From Epithemia pelagica (lineage: Eukaryota; Bacillariophyta; Bacillariophyceae; Surirellales; Surirellaceae), in NCBI GenBank assembly GCA_946965045.2, contig OX337231.1, forward strand, positions 2,542,001-2,606,000: a DNA stretch of 64,000 nucleotides, given 5' to 3'. The notes beneath the pieces were generated by a model. It saw only the letters and a list, made by a program, of their open reading frames with translations. It was not told the origin of the DNA and did no database searches. Every line of letters starts with the position of its first letter. Position 1 is the stretch's first letter. Shown here one piece after another: positions 51,480-63,422 of this stretch. The position numbers were made by a program, and so were the translations under genes.

Positions 51480-53063
51480 ATGAGTGACGAAGAACTGGAT
51501 ATCATCAAGCAGTCCGACTCGGTTGAAAACTTCACTTCTCCCGCCAGGAACAGAAAGAAAGTAGGGAGAAAATGGAATGTGAATGGCATCAACGTGGACG
51601 ATCCCAACACGTACATTGCTCGCCAAAGCTTGGTCGCCACAGCGATCAAATTGGCCAGACAAGATAGATTCCTAGTTGTTGTCTCACCCCCCGGAACAGG
51701 CAAGACAGCTCTGTCACAGTTGATTCAGGCACAACTGGTAGAAAGCAGTAAAGCGAACACGGGAGGAAAGATACCGGTGTTTGATATTTGTCCAAGTCAA
51801 GTGACAGAGGATTTCGATTTGTTCGATTACGTTGCAGACAGAACCGGTGTTGATCTTCGGCATTTCAAAGTCTCCGAAAAATTGAAGGAATCTCCGGAAA
51901 TCTGGCTTATCTTCGATGATGCACAGAGGCTTTACGATAGAAAGCACCACGCATTCTGGGAATTAGTCACAAAGCAGAAATGTCAGATTAAGGAGGAATT
52001 TGGAGCGACAGCAATTATTGTGGTTGTTCTCGCGACATACCACCTGTCAACCACGACGGAATCACCTGCTTGTTTCAAAGCCCAGAATCGACTCGGTTAC
52101 AAAGATTTGCTGTTCCAAAAAGAGGAAGCTGCGAAGGTCTACCAGCGTCGCTGCATGCGTCCTGATTGGAAAGACTATTTCGAGAGACTCTTCTATGTTA
52201 CGCAAGGTGCTGCCGCTGCCTTTACCATTGGAATGAATCGTATTGTGCATCTCTCTGAAAGAATGGACAGTCGAAGTGCGAACCAGGAACTGACTGAATC
52301 TGATGCCTTGTATGAATGGATCGAGAAAACACCATTCTCCGAGCTGGAGCGTTGCTTCCCCTAAAAAAAGATCGATGAACAATCCCAACGTGTCATCTTG
52401 AGTGCAGTTGTCGAGGCCTATATGGGCGACGAAGAGAAAGACAATGACGGAGCCCAAGCTGACGACGAAGCCATCATCATGTTGATTAAGGCTGGGATAT
52501 TGAAAGAATCAATGCATTTTTCGAGTCCCATCGCAAAAAGATTCTATTACAACCAAGTATTCCCCCGTGCACCACCTGGCTCCGAAGTGCCAGGAACATT
52601 AGACGAGCTGATAGTGGAGGCGACCAAGGAACTGTCTGCTCGTCGACTTAAAGCATCAGGTGTGATGCAAAGCCCAAAGGAGGCCGTATACCAGCAGCTT
52701 TTCCATGAGGCTTTTGCATCCTTGCTCCCGATGTCCTATCGAATCATTCCAGAACTTGGCACTAAAGCTACGATTGGTGGCAGGACTGTCAGCGGAGAGT
52801 TGGATTTTTATATAAGGCGTGGCAACAAGTGGGCTGTGGAGTTTGTTCGTGGCGGAGACCACCTGAACCAACATATTGCTCGCATTCCTGGCAAATACCG
52901 GAATGTAGAGGCAAGTTCCTGGCTCGTGGTCGACTGTCGGATGGGCGGGAAACCCCAAAAATCGGATAAAGATCGTTGCACCCTGGTTTTCGACGAAGAG
53001 TTTACTTCTTGCGAATGCTACATGCGTCAAAAGGATCCCATCGTTGTCAGGCTTCACAATTAA
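51480..53063 (+). pseudogene. Crinkler-like NTPase plus nuclease-like protein, broken by one in-frame stop
   Basis: Two frames in the same phase (51480-52364 and 52365-53063) are separated only by a TAA at 52362-52364. The first has an AAA/STAND-type P-loop NTPase: Walker A in SPPGTGKTALS (about residue 65) and Walker B in IWLIFDDAQRL (about 145). The second has a helical part and then a restriction-fold nuclease-like core, with GELDFYI and WAVEFVRGG giving acidic residues in PD-(D/E)xK order and Arg where Lys is usual. This NTPase-plus-REase pairing is known from Crinkler-type (CRN) proteins of oomycetes, fungi and some algae, where it is linked to effector or conflict roles. Either the gene is recently disabled or the stop is read through. 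Exon annotation upstream is open. Toxicity is not shown. Confidence 0.55.
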
Positions 53064-53711
53064 GGTCTTGATCCAAATCAACATTTCTGGGGGTTTGGAC
53101 GGTAAGGCGGCAAGAGGAGGGCAGATCGGGTGTGATAGAATTCTTTCTAGGAGCGGGCAAGATCGAATTGGACACCAATGGTTGTCATCTGGTAGGACAT
53201 ACTCCTCTCCGTGGTACACAAATATTTCGTCTCCGTCAGCTATCGGTATAAAGGAAAACTAGCAATGAGCTCTACATAGCCCCATGCCCCATAACGTCAT
53301 AGGAGTAGCTGTATCGCATGCTTGCTCCTCTCTAGCTAGAAACTCCTATCATTGAAGATACAACATTGCCAACGCGCAGAATAAAAAAATGTCGAGAGTT
53401 GTGCCCGAAGATTATGCAGGAGTACCTAGATAGTTCTCATCCAGCTTTATACCATTGGCCAAACTTCACGAGTGTGGGCATCCCAAAAGAGGAGTTACTA
53501 TTCCCCATTCCTTCCACAGGATGCGAAACCCACGGGCAGTCGGCCATTTCGAACAAAATGCATAGGCCGATCGAAATGCTATCGATGTACTATTAGCCAT
53601 CCGAGGTATCGAGCCCCGCGTTGAGAAGGCGCTAAGCAGAGGATCAATGTAGCCAAACTGACAAAATTTGACACAAGCCTCCAAAATAAGGGTGCAGTCC
53701 ATGTTCCGACG
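53064..53711. other. Intergenic between the Crinkler-like gene and kinase-like copy A
   Basis: About 650 bases, the convergent 3' flanks of both. Small ORFs (for example 53466-53702, minus) have no recognisable motif. I see nothing else. Confidence 0.55.
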
Positions 53712-55482
53712 CTAGGGTTGTTTGTTGGTTCCTGCTGCACTCCAACTCATGATAGTCCCGGGGTGTTGTCGTTCCAATTGTCCTTTTAGATAATTGGCCA
53801 CTTCTCGTGCCGAAGACCGGTGGGTAGGGTCCTGTTCATGGCACAGGAGCATGGCCTGTTTCAATGCTTGGTCGGACGGATGGGGACTGTTCCACACGTC
53901 TTGATAAAAACTAGGTCGACCTCCACCCTGGACGGTTTGTTGGGCGTCGCGCGTCGTCTCATCCTTGAAGGGCCATTCCATTTGCAACAACATGTAAAAC
54001 AAATTTCCCAAGGAATACAAATCCACCTAGGTAGGTAGGCAGGCAGGCGAGGAAGGAATGAGTCAGGACCAACAACAACAAGCACAATTTCACAATCTCA
54101 CACACACCGTGTGAGGGACTCACCTTTTCGGTTTGCGGTTGGTAGGCATATTCTTCCGGAGACCGATTTTTTCCGGGATTGCTACTGACCGTGTAGGGAC
54201 AAGCCGCACCACTTGTGGCATTCCAGAGAAGGAAGCGAGCCCGGTTAAAATCTTGCAATTTGTAACGGGATCCTACCTTGACGAATTGCGCCGGCGTAAT
54301 GTCGGTATGGGCCACCGAAGCTTGTCCCTCGCGGTCGAAATTGTGCAGTTCCGCCACGGCAATGGACGCTTGAGTGCCTAACGAGAAGAGAGAGTCATGA
54401 ACCAAGAGGAAGCAGACAAGCACAGAGCAGAGAAACAAGGTGGGTGTGAGAGCCCTGAACCGTGACAGGAGTCCAGTTTCCAGAATGTCAAGGCAAACCG
54501 TACCAATTTCCAACTTTTGTATGGGCGTCAATAGAGAATTGACTCTGCGATACTTGCTGCTGTTGCTGCTGCTACTAGTGTTGGTCACGGGAGGCCAAAT
54601 GGCGGTGGCAATATCCCCGCCGCTGGCATATTCATACAGACCGGTATTGGCACAATAGCTGTACACATTCAAAATCCAGGGCGACTGGGAAAGTCGTTCC
54701 ATGATCAAGGCATCTCGACGATTCCGATCCAAGTTGCGTTGCGTGACATTGTGCCTGTATCGCAAGGTTTTGAGGACCACCCGTTCATCCTGCCACGTGG
54801 AATGGTCCAACCTCCACACATCCCGCCAAAACCCCGCCGTCAGCAACCAAAGGCGGGGGTCGTAGGGACGACGGTCCGGTCCCCGAAAGGAGCCATGAAC
54901 CATGTCAATTTCGTGAATAGAATTGCACGTGGGAAAGGACTGAAGCTGCCAGGGGAACATGGCCTTGCAAGTACTGGTTTCAAACTCATCCGATTGACGA
55001 TTCAGGTATTCGAAAGAATCCTCCAGCCATTCTTGGCCTTGTTTGGAAATCATGGGAGTGATACTTGTCTTGGGACCTGACACTCGGTGATAAAAGGTGG
55101 AGCGAACGGCGTCCACGACACTCGACGCATTGTGTGTGTGAAACCGATACACGCGGGGAAACGAGGACGAGCCATGTGGTGGGGGCACTGCGGAAGTGCC
55201 AAGATTCAATCGCAAGAGGGAACGGTCGTTGGTCGAGACACATAATAGCACGAGAAATATTAAAACTCCAACTCCAAGGACGGCAACAATCACGGACCGC
55301 GATGCCCATCGGTTTGGAGAAGAAGAGCGAGTTCGTCTTCGTATCAGTTCTTCTTGTTTGGGCGAACCGGTCAAAGTCGAAGCGGACCATGGCAGTGTCG
55401 CATCCTGCTGGAATCGATCTTTCGAATGAATGGGGCTCTTTCGTTTGGTGATACCCATAGATTGCATCATCAAACGTCGCAT
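53712..55482 (-). CDS. Type II membrane kinase-like protein, copy A of a tandem array
   Basis: Exons are 55482-54504, 54377-54124 and 54026-53712 (GT-AG, phases 1 and 0), giving 515 residues. The N-terminal cytosolic tail is followed by one membrane segment (SVIVAVLGVGVLIFLVLLCV, about 61-83), then a luminal stem and a short Cys-containing stretch (CKAMFPWQLQSFPTCNS). The kinase-like domain has the beta-3 Lys in VVLKTLR, the alpha-C Glu in IMERL, HTDITPAQF in place of HRDLKPxN, DFNRARF in place of DFG, SPEEYAY in the APE region, and DLYSLGNLFY in helix F. The Lys, Glu, catalytic Asp and metal-binding Asp are kept. The N after the catalytic loop is Gln. It lacks the intron that splits the last part of copies B-D, so this copy has lost it or the others gained it. 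Confidence 0.75.
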
Positions 55483-55840
55483 GGAAGTGGTCCTGTCTAT
55501 CTATGAATTCTCAGCAAAGTTTGTTGGACGTTTGCCCTCCTTCGCACAAAGCCAGTGACACTCACAACCGCAGGAACATTGTCCTCATAAAGAAAAGAGA
55601 GACACGATGTCGTCCTCATCGTGGACGACTCCCAGCGTCAACTCATCCCCACCGCACTCGCATTGGTACGCGCGTCGACCCGGTATGCGCGAAGCGCCAA
55701 GAAACGAGATTTTTTGGTGAATATACCCCACCTCGGACCCAGGTGCAAGTCCTTTTCGATCCGAAGGATCCAAAAAAGATACCTTACCCTTACCCCTTTC
55801 GGACTCTCCACACCCGCCATTGCAGATATTCCTTGAGATC
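55483..55840. other. Divergent promoter region
   Basis: About 360 bases between copy A of the kinase-like array and the start of the 232-residue gene. No motif of note. Confidence 0.4.
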
Positions 55841-56539
55841 ATGTCACAACCAAACAAACAACCGCAGGAGCCTTCTCCCCCCAGTATTCGACTAGTCTTT
55901 GCCATGCCTCAAGTGGACGTCCAAGAGGGCAAGAACGGCATTGAGACTGTCTACCTCGCCGAGTACGACAAGGGAGTGGAAGTTACCGTGGAGTTTGCCG
56001 ACGAAGACCGGCCCGGTTGGTGCGGCTTGTGCGATTGCTTGTACGATTGCCTTCGTCGACCCTTGTTTGGTCGTCGCAAAGACATTGAAACCTTTTTTGT
56101 TCTCCTTCCAAAACAACAACAAGAACAACAACAACAAGACACCCAGAACCAACCAGAACGTGTCCATTTTCCAGGAACTGCATCGGGTCCCTCACAAACA
56201 TATCAAACCACCAATCCGCAACATGTCACCGAAACTGTGCCTCTCTCTGCATTTGAACGCTACACATCCAACAACAACAACACTGCAGAAACCGACGACG
56301 ACACTGACGACGACGACCGGCCCATTGTCATTTATGTCAATACTTGGAACCACTTGTTTGGACATCGAAACAACAATCCTTCCATGAAACTGCTGTATTT
56401 ATCATCCCCCAACGATTATACACTACGCATGGGGATGGGACGATCTCAAGTCGATCAACAATACAAGGGATGCATCACTAGCGTCCAGAATCCCATGCCT
56501 CCCGATATTCAAAGTCAGCTCGGTGCTCGAACGCAATGA
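55841..56539 (+). CDS. Unrecognised 232-residue protein inserted in the kinase-like array
   Basis: From the ATG at 55841 (context ATCATGTCA); an upstream in-frame TTG at 55820 is not used. The first 100 residues have an ordered segment (IRLVFAMPQVDVQEG, IETVYLAEYDKGVEV) and a Cys-rich stretch (GWCGLCDCLYDCLRRPLFGRR) that might bind metal or be lipid-modified. A Gln/Asn/Thr/Asp-rich region follows, then a beta-like C-terminus (IVIYVNTWNHLFG, MKLLYLSSPNDYTLRMG). I know no family. It lies between copies A and B on the opposite strand. Confidence 0.6.
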   Translation: MSQPNKQPQEPSPPSIRLVFAMPQVDVQEGKNGIETVYLAEYDKGVEVTVEFADEDRPGWCGLCDCLYDCLRRPLFGRRKDIETFFVLLPKQQQEQQQQDTQNQPERVHFPGTASGPSQTYQTTNPQHVTETVPLSAFERYTSNNNNTAETDDDTDDDDRPIVIYVNTWNHLFGHRNNNPSMKLLYLSSPNDYTLRMGMGRSQVDQQYKGCITSVQNPMPPDIQSQLGARTQ

Positions 56540-56814
56540 CCTACCATGGCACAAGATAACACGTTCCTGTAACTTTCTATTCATTAGCAGAGTGCAGTGA
56601 AAACAATGCATTTTGAGCTTTTTCGTACTTGGGGTTAACCGGCAAAATTTTAAAAGTCCCATGGAACAAAATAGTGTAGCGCGTACATCCAGAACGCTTT
56701 TTTTGTATCCCAGTTTGGACACTCCGGAGTGACGTACGTCGGTGTCTGCTACATGGCATGCAAGAGGGGATCAAGGTTCAAGAGGTCATTCATACCCAAT
56801 AGCCTGGATCCCTC

Positions 56815-58615
56815 TCATGGGTCGATCCCCCATTCACGGAGCTTGCCCGGGAGAAGAGATTCAATCTGTTTCTTGAAAAACAGTTCCACTTCTCGTGCCG
56901 TGGCTCGTTTCTTGGGATCCTGTTTATGACACATGTGCATGGCCTCCACTGCCAAACCAACCAACCAATCATACAAACAAAAAGTGTTGAGTCCCCAACA
57001 GCACTTGTCCGCGTCATGTGGACTAGAGCACTCAAAACAATAATGTCTCTCCACTTACCGAGAAGCAACACCATGGGGTCGGTGCTGTCGGAAATAGCCT
57101 TGGGCAGCGAAGGTCGCTTTCCATGTTTCACCAAGGAACCCGCTTCTTCATCGTCATCCATGGAATCAAACGGCCAAACACGGGCCAACAGCATGTAAAA
57201 AATGTTTCCAAGCGAGTAAATATCAACCTAGTTATGCAGAGAGAAAAGACCCCAACAGACAAGTGAAAAACATGAGAATCCAGCCCGTACAAGAGGACTG
57301 CAGGACGGACTGTTTTCCGTGCGTCGGGACGTACCTTTTCCGTCTCGGGTTTGTAGGCGTACTCCTCTGGTGCCCGATTCTTGCCCGGATTGCTGCCAAC
57401 TTCAAAGGTGCACACCTTTTGTTTCTGGGCATTCCACCGCAGAAAACGGGCACGATTAAAGTCATTGAGCTTGACGCGGCCATTCGCCACCATGACGAAT
57501 TGAGACGGTCCCACGTCCGTGTGCGCAATCGAGGAACGTCCCTCCCGGTCAAAGTTGTGCAGTGCCGAAAGGCCCATGGTGGCCTGAACGGCTGGAACGA
57601 CCGACAAAATACATTTTTTGATGAGAGGACCACGAATATCAAAAGTAGAATGCCAGAGGACAAACTTACCATATCTCACGTAGTCCGTGGATACTGTGCT
57701 TTTGCTGTGGTGGTGATGTGACCCCCCGCTTCCTGAAAAAATAGCATCTTCAATGGACCCCTTGGAGGCAAACTCGGAAATTCCTGAAGACCCACAGAAG
57801 CCATAAATGTCGAGAATCCAAGGGGACGCCGTCAAGTGCTCCATGACCAATGCGTCACGACGATTGCGATCCATGTTACGAGCCGTAAACTCATGTTCCG
57901 CTCGTTGGGTCTTGAGAATTATAGTTTCCACATGCTTATCATCACCGCCATTGGAATGATCTTCCACTTTCCAAACATCTCGCCAATAGCCATTGTTGAT
58001 GAGAGCGACCGGGGTGGCTAGAGTATTCTTGTCGGACGTACCAACCCTCATACCAACTTCATGAAACGTATTGCACGTCGGTATCGAAGTCAGTTGCCAA
58101 GGATATTGCGCTTTGCAATCCTTGGTTTCAAATTTGTCGGGTGCATGTTTGTCGTAATCATGTGAATTGGCGAGTTTTCGTTGCATGTGAATACTAGTCA
58201 TTGGTTCGACACTTCTGTGGTTTGACGTGTCAGAGTCATGGATCATCTCTCTATCGTTCAACGCTCTTGTATGATCGACTGTGATATTTTCGATGGGAGA
58301 ATTTGACAGCAGCTGAATCTTCCTTGGAAATATCTGTTCCTTTCGTTTCAAGTGAAAGGATTTGTGGCTTGTAAAGGCCTCTAAAAATCGACTGGTGTTG
58401 GTGGATGAGGAAAAATATTGGTAGTGCACGAGCAGAAGAGCCGTGACAAATCCACACACGGCAAAAGAAGCGAACAGAATGGACTTTTGACGACGTGCTG
58501 ATTGTGCAGCAATCTTTGTGGTTTTCTCATCACTGCCTCCATCCAAAGTCTTGTTGTCGTCGTTGAGGAAAGAGGACGAGGTTGTTCGCGTTGTTGTCCG
58601 TCGATTGCTGATCAT
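56815..58615 (-). CDS. Type II membrane kinase-like protein, copy B
   Basis: Exons are 58615-57670, 57591-57335, 57227-57059 and 56948-56815 (GT-AG, phases 1, 0 and 1), giving 501 residues. Start at the ATG at 58615 (MISNRR). Membrane segment at SILFASFAVCGFVTALLLVH. Luminal Cys pair in DCKAQYPWQLTSIPTCNT. Kinase-like motifs: IILKTQRAEHEF (Lys), LVMEHL (Glu), AHTDVGPSQF, LNDFNRARF, RAPEEYAY and VDIYSLGNIFY. Then HKQDPKKRATAREVELFF, the usual RDP/K-R-A/T helix-H region of kinases, in exon 4. As in copy A, catalytic-loop Asn is Gln and the Lys after Asp is Gly. This is the intact reference copy for the array. Confidence 0.8.
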
Positions 58616-59239
58616 GGTTCCCCTCAAGAGCAAGTTGCTTTCTTTCTATATGAATCCTCCTGGTCTGCGTGTGCCCCTTTGACACATTCTTTGGTCATAG
58701 AGATTAGAGATGGCTCTTGACTTCCTTTCGCAAGGATTTCAACAGAATTGCCAACATTGAGCAAGCGAGCAACGATTCGAAGAGCATGAACAATCCGTTG
58801 ACGAAAAGCGTGAGCATGAGAAAGATGCCATGCGCGCTCGAGACCGATTTTGACGTTAGGTATTGTAGGCGGGCGTTACAGGCTTAATTCTTCTGTTCCC
58901 AAAGATCAACTTAGATTTTATGTTGTATCGCGCTCACAATTATTTGCACCCATCGCGCAAAAAACAAACTATCGAAAAAGGCCATGGATGACAGATTCAC
59001 TCTTTAGTATGTTCACTGTAGCTTTTACTTTTCCTATCGGCAACTGGCAAACTGAGTTTGAGTGCGCTTTGCACGAATAAACAACCAAGATTCGTAATGC
59101 GACAACTTTGGAGCTGGATATAATGTCGTCGTTGTGTTTGCTTCCATAGCTTTCTTGATAAAGTGTAGCAAAGGTGGAAACGAGGCATACGAATACGTGC
59201 TAGCCGACAAGGAGCGTGTACAGGAACGACCACGTAGCT
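58616..59239. other. Intergenic between copies B and C
   Basis: About 620 bases, the promoter of copy B and 3' flank of copy C. No ORF or repeat is supported. Confidence 0.5.
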
Positions 59240-61007
59240 CTACAGAACTCCCCATTCCTCGAGTTTCCCTGGAGAAAGCTGTTTGATTCTTTCCTTGAGA
59301 AAATTCTCCACCCCCCGTGCCGATGCCCGTTTTTTCGGATCCTGTACATGACACATACGCATTGCCTCCACTATCAACATCACCAAGTAAGCAATCAAAG
59401 AAACACACTCAATGAGAACATCAGCCACAGAAGAACTCCATGATATAATGTAACAAACTTACGTAGAGTCATGATACTTGGGTCTGTGCTTTTCGCAATT
59501 TGGTGGGGCATCGTAGGTCGTTTCCCCTGTGTGATTATTTCTCTCGCCTGATTCGATTCAAGTGGATCAAATGGCCAAAAACGGACCAAAAGCAAGTAGA
59601 AGATATTTCCAAGCAAGTAAACATCAACCTATGGTAGACAAAGGAAGGGTGACACAAATAATGAGTAAAACGATCAAATAGTTCTCGGTGGATTCCTGTT
59701 GATCTCGACACGTACCTTTTCGTCCTCTGGCAAATGTAAATACTCTTCAGGTGAACCACGGGTTTCCCAGATATAGTCCATTTTGAAAGGACAAACTTCT
59801 TGCGTTTCTGGGTTCCAACGGAGGAAATGACAAAGATTAAAGTCGTTCAGCTTCATTCTCCCATCTTCTACCCGACGAACTGTTCGGGCCCGATGTCTCT
59901 GTGAACGAGGGAGGCCCGTCCCTCCCTGTCAATATTGTGGAGTGCAGAAACTGCGAGTGTGGCTTGGATGGCTGGAAATGACACAATCAACTATCATGTG
60001 GGACAAACGTGTAACGGAACGAACCAACGAATTGTTAAAAAACAAACTCACCGTATCTCATGAATTCAGGGACCGGTGGGAGAGGCAAATAGTTGTCACG
60101 TTTCAACCCTTCATGACCATTGATAATGTTTTCAAGCGAACCCTTGGGGGCATACTCATATATTCCCGAGGATCCACAGTAGCTATAAATGTCCAAAATC
60201 CAAGGTGACACTGTCAAGTGCTCCATGGCCATAGAGTCCATGCGATTACGCTCCAAGTAGCTCCCCGTTAACAAATATTGAGCTCGGTGCGTCTTGAGGA
60301 CAACACATTCCAAATCTTTTCCATGGTTGGCTGGTGAATTGACTTGCACACTCCAGACATCACGCCAATCTCCATGGGTAATTAGACTCACAGAGGCGCT
60401 TCCAGTGTTGAGTGTCGACGAACTTATGCGCATGCCAATCTCATGCACCGCATTGCACGTTGGCTTCGAATCCATCTGCCATGCGTATTGGGCTTTACAA
60501 TCATCCGTTTCAAATTCATCGACTCCTTTGTCCGAGTAATCACTGGAATCTTCAAGCACTTCTGTGTCGTTGAAACTTGTTAATGGTTCAACGTTTCTGT
60601 GATTTCGTCCCTTGCGGAAATAAATGGGTTGGGTAAACATTGACAGATCAGGCAAGAAGGTCAATCTCTTCGCTTCAGATGTCTCTTCCTGTGGTGAATC
60701 CTCCGATAGTTGAACAACCAATGGAAACATGTTGTTGCTGGATTGTGGTACATCATTGAGAGCACGCCGTGATCCAAGTTGTGAAATTTGGCTTTTCCAC
60801 ACAGAAAATAAGCAGAAGTACGACATACAGCTTAACGTCGAAATGCCCAGGACTTTTAAAAAACTCGATTTCAGGCGCCGTACATCGTCTGAGGTAATCT
60901 TGGCAAATTTCTCATCCTCGCCATCGATGACTTCCACATCAGAATTGTTCCCATCAAATTCCAATTTCGATGGCCGTGATGAGTGGCGATTTTTAATTTT
61001 TAAGCAT
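59240..61007 (-). pseudogene. Kinase-like copy C, pseudogene
   Basis: The exon layout matches copies B and D (exons near 61007-60052, 59971-59716, 59628-59463 and 59370-59240), but there are at least two frameshifts. A 7-base tandem duplication (ATTTTTA at 60989-60995 and 60996-61002) sits right after the start codon and puts a stop in frame. Exon 2 is 256 bases, where B and D have 257, and the missing base falls just after the catalytic loop, putting stops in the DFN region. The activation segment is also degenerate (RGSPEEYLHL). The catalytic loop reads HRDIGPEQF, closer to the canonical HRD than in its paralogues. Copy C could still make an N-terminal fragment from another start. Function is not expected. 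Confidence 0.75.
60989..61002 (-). repeat. 7-base duplication that breaks copy C after its start codon
   Basis: ATTTTTA occurs twice in a row on the + strand at the site where copies B and D are continuous. Taking one unit away would bring the ATG into frame with the rest of the exon, so the duplication is the likely cause of the break. It could also be a sequencing or assembly error in an A/T run. Confidence 0.75.
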
Positions 61008-61528
61008 GGTCGATCAATCGATTTCAGCTGCTCACTCAACAATACTTAGGTACCTCTCTGTAGAGAATCTTTGCGTTTTTGTCATCCTATTCTTTTTTTT
61101 TTTGCAAAAAATGAGGGCCTCTCTACTAGTAGCGAGGGTGCGTTACGCACTCCTAAGTACAGCTAACAGCTGACTAATTATTGAGAACGCGTGTCGCGTG
61201 TTTCTCTCATTCTCATTGCATTCGAATAAATCGACCGAGAGAATGCGCGCCGGTAAGAAACTGTCCGGCGTCCGGCGCCCCTATTTCGCGCTCGCCGACC
61301 CTTACAATACTGCTTACTCCCACATTTTCCTGTTTTCCAGCCCAGTCCATGGCCGCATTCTTTACTTCTACGTCTCAAAAACATGTGTAGAAGGTATAAC
61401 CCGAGTAAACAGGAGAAATAGCGACTCTGGCATCACAACCAGGTCATGAACTAGATTTGCTTGAAGGAATCTCTGTTGTCACCGTCTCGACTCTGCCATT
61501 TCATAGATTCCTTGGACATCGCCGCCCC
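61008..61528. other. Intergenic between copies C and D
   Basis: About 520 bases. Upstream of the copy C start it has a T-run near 61091-61103. No gene is supported. Confidence 0.5.
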
Positions 61529-63422
61529 CTACAACGTCCTCGACATCATGGGGTCGTCACTGTCGTGGATCCCCCATTCACGGAGCATGCCAGGAAGAAG
61601 AGAGTCAATCTTTTTCTTGAGAAACTGTTCGACTTGCCGTGCACTTGCTCGTTTCTTGGGATCCTGTTCATGACACATTCGCATTGCCTCCACTGCACAA
61701 CAAGACACAACATTTTTGAGAGAGAAATACAAGGGAGAGACTGAGCCGATCCGACGAGACGCGCGAATAAAATCATTTCAAACGAACAATTGTCGGCCAC
61801 AACGACAGCAACTTACGCAAAGTCAGCACCCTCGGATCTGTACTCTTGACAATTTCCCTACGTAGGACAGGTCGCTTTCCTTGCTTGACCATATTGGCTA
61901 CCTTTTTTTCGTCGTCAATGTCGTCAAAGGGCCACAGCCGTGTCAAGAGCATGTAAAAGATATTTCCAAGCGAGTAAACATCAATCTGTCGAATAATAAC
62001 AAAGACCATGAATCATATCAGAAACAATCTAGTACGCCAACAAGAAAAAACAGTTGTGTGGCAACGCACCTTTTCCGTCTCGGGTTTGTAGGCGTATTCC
62101 TCAGGTGATCGATTCCTTCCTGGATTTTTGCCCACACGGAACGAACAAACCGTTTTGGTTTCGGCATCCCAAGGAAGAAACCGAGCCCGATTAAAGTCAT
62201 TGAGCTTGACTCGGCCATTCTTGACCATGACGAATTGAGATGGGGTAATGTCGGCGTGTACAATGGAGGCACGTCCCTCCTTGTCAACGTTATGTACGGC
62301 AGAAAGCCCGACCGTGGCCTGTATGGCTGGAAAAATGGAACAAGAAACCAAAGATACTGTGAGATCGATATTGTTTCATTGTGTTGGTTGGTAGGTCAAC
62401 AAGTAAAAGAAAATGATCGTACCATATCTCAGGTATTCCGTGGGAATTGTGATATTATCACCACCATGAACAGATAACTGTTCGTCGTCTTCGAAAATGG
62501 CATCATGAATGGATCCATTGGAGGCATACTCTGAAATACTAGAGGATCCACAAAAGCCATAAATGTCAAGAATCCATGGTGACTTGGTCAAGTGTTCCAT
62601 GGCCATGGCGTCACGGCGATTCCGATCCATGTTACGAATAGAAAACTCATGTTCCGCTCGTTGGGTTTTGAGGACCACAGTCTCCACTTGTTCGGGTTGT
62701 GAATTGTTGCTGCTGCGTGTAATCGCTTCCATGATCCAGACATCTCGCCAATATCCATTGTTGACGAGATCCACCGAGCCACCTAGACTCAACAGAGGAA
62801 ACGAAGAATCAAGCCGCATGCCAACTTCATGCACTGTGTTACATGTCGGTTTGGAATCCATTTGCCAAGAATACTGTGCTTTACAATGCTCTGTTTCAAG
62901 TACATCACGTGCTCTCGTTCTGTAGTCATTGGAACCATCCAACATCTCTTGGCGTTTTCGGGATATCATGGGCTCCACCTTCCTTGGGATTAATATTGGG
63001 CGGAAGACCGCCTGGTTGGGGTCGTTTTTCAAGTCATCTTCTTCGATGAAAAATGTCACTCGATGATCCACGTGCAATTCTTGACGACCAAGACTGTTTT
63101 CCAATAGTTGAAAAACCCTTGGATGTACCCGGTCCTTTTGTCTGAAAAAGAATGTGTTGCGTATGGACTCACCGGCTTGAAGAAGCAACCTTGGATGAGC
63201 AAATTCCTTGTTACTGCTGGACCAGGGCGTTAAACAGTAACACAAGAGCAGAATTACATTCAAGGTACCCAATAAAAGGACAACTTTGATAAAGATAGAT
63301 TTCTCCTGACGTGCATGTTGTGCAGCAATCTTGACCTGTTTCTCATCCTGGAGAGAAACAGACTCTACATCATTGTTGGTTTCAAAAGACGATGGTCGCG
63401 ACGAACGGCGATTGTTGAGCAT
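61529..63422 (-). CDS. Type II membrane kinase-like protein, copy D
   Basis: Exons are 63422-62423, 62326-62070, 61985-61817 and 61692-61529 (GT-AG, phases 1, 0 and 1), giving 529 residues. Start at the ATG at 63422 (MLNNRRSSRPS); a longer open frame above has no matching start in the paralogues. Membrane segment at FIKVVLLLGTLNVILLLCY. Luminal Cys pair in HCKAQYSWQMDSKPTCNT. Kinase-like motifs: VVLKTQRAEHEFS, AMEHL, VHADITPSQF (His-Ala-Asp), LNDFNRARF, RSPEEYAY and IDVYSLGNIFY. Exons 2 and 3 have the same length as in copy B (257 and 169), showing a common ancestor. Substrates and compartment (Golgi, ER or cell surface) are unknown. Confidence 0.8.

Noticed and set aside
53466-53702. Short minus-strand frame downstream of kinase-like copy A
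   Set aside because: No start context, no motif, and no match to the array's exons.
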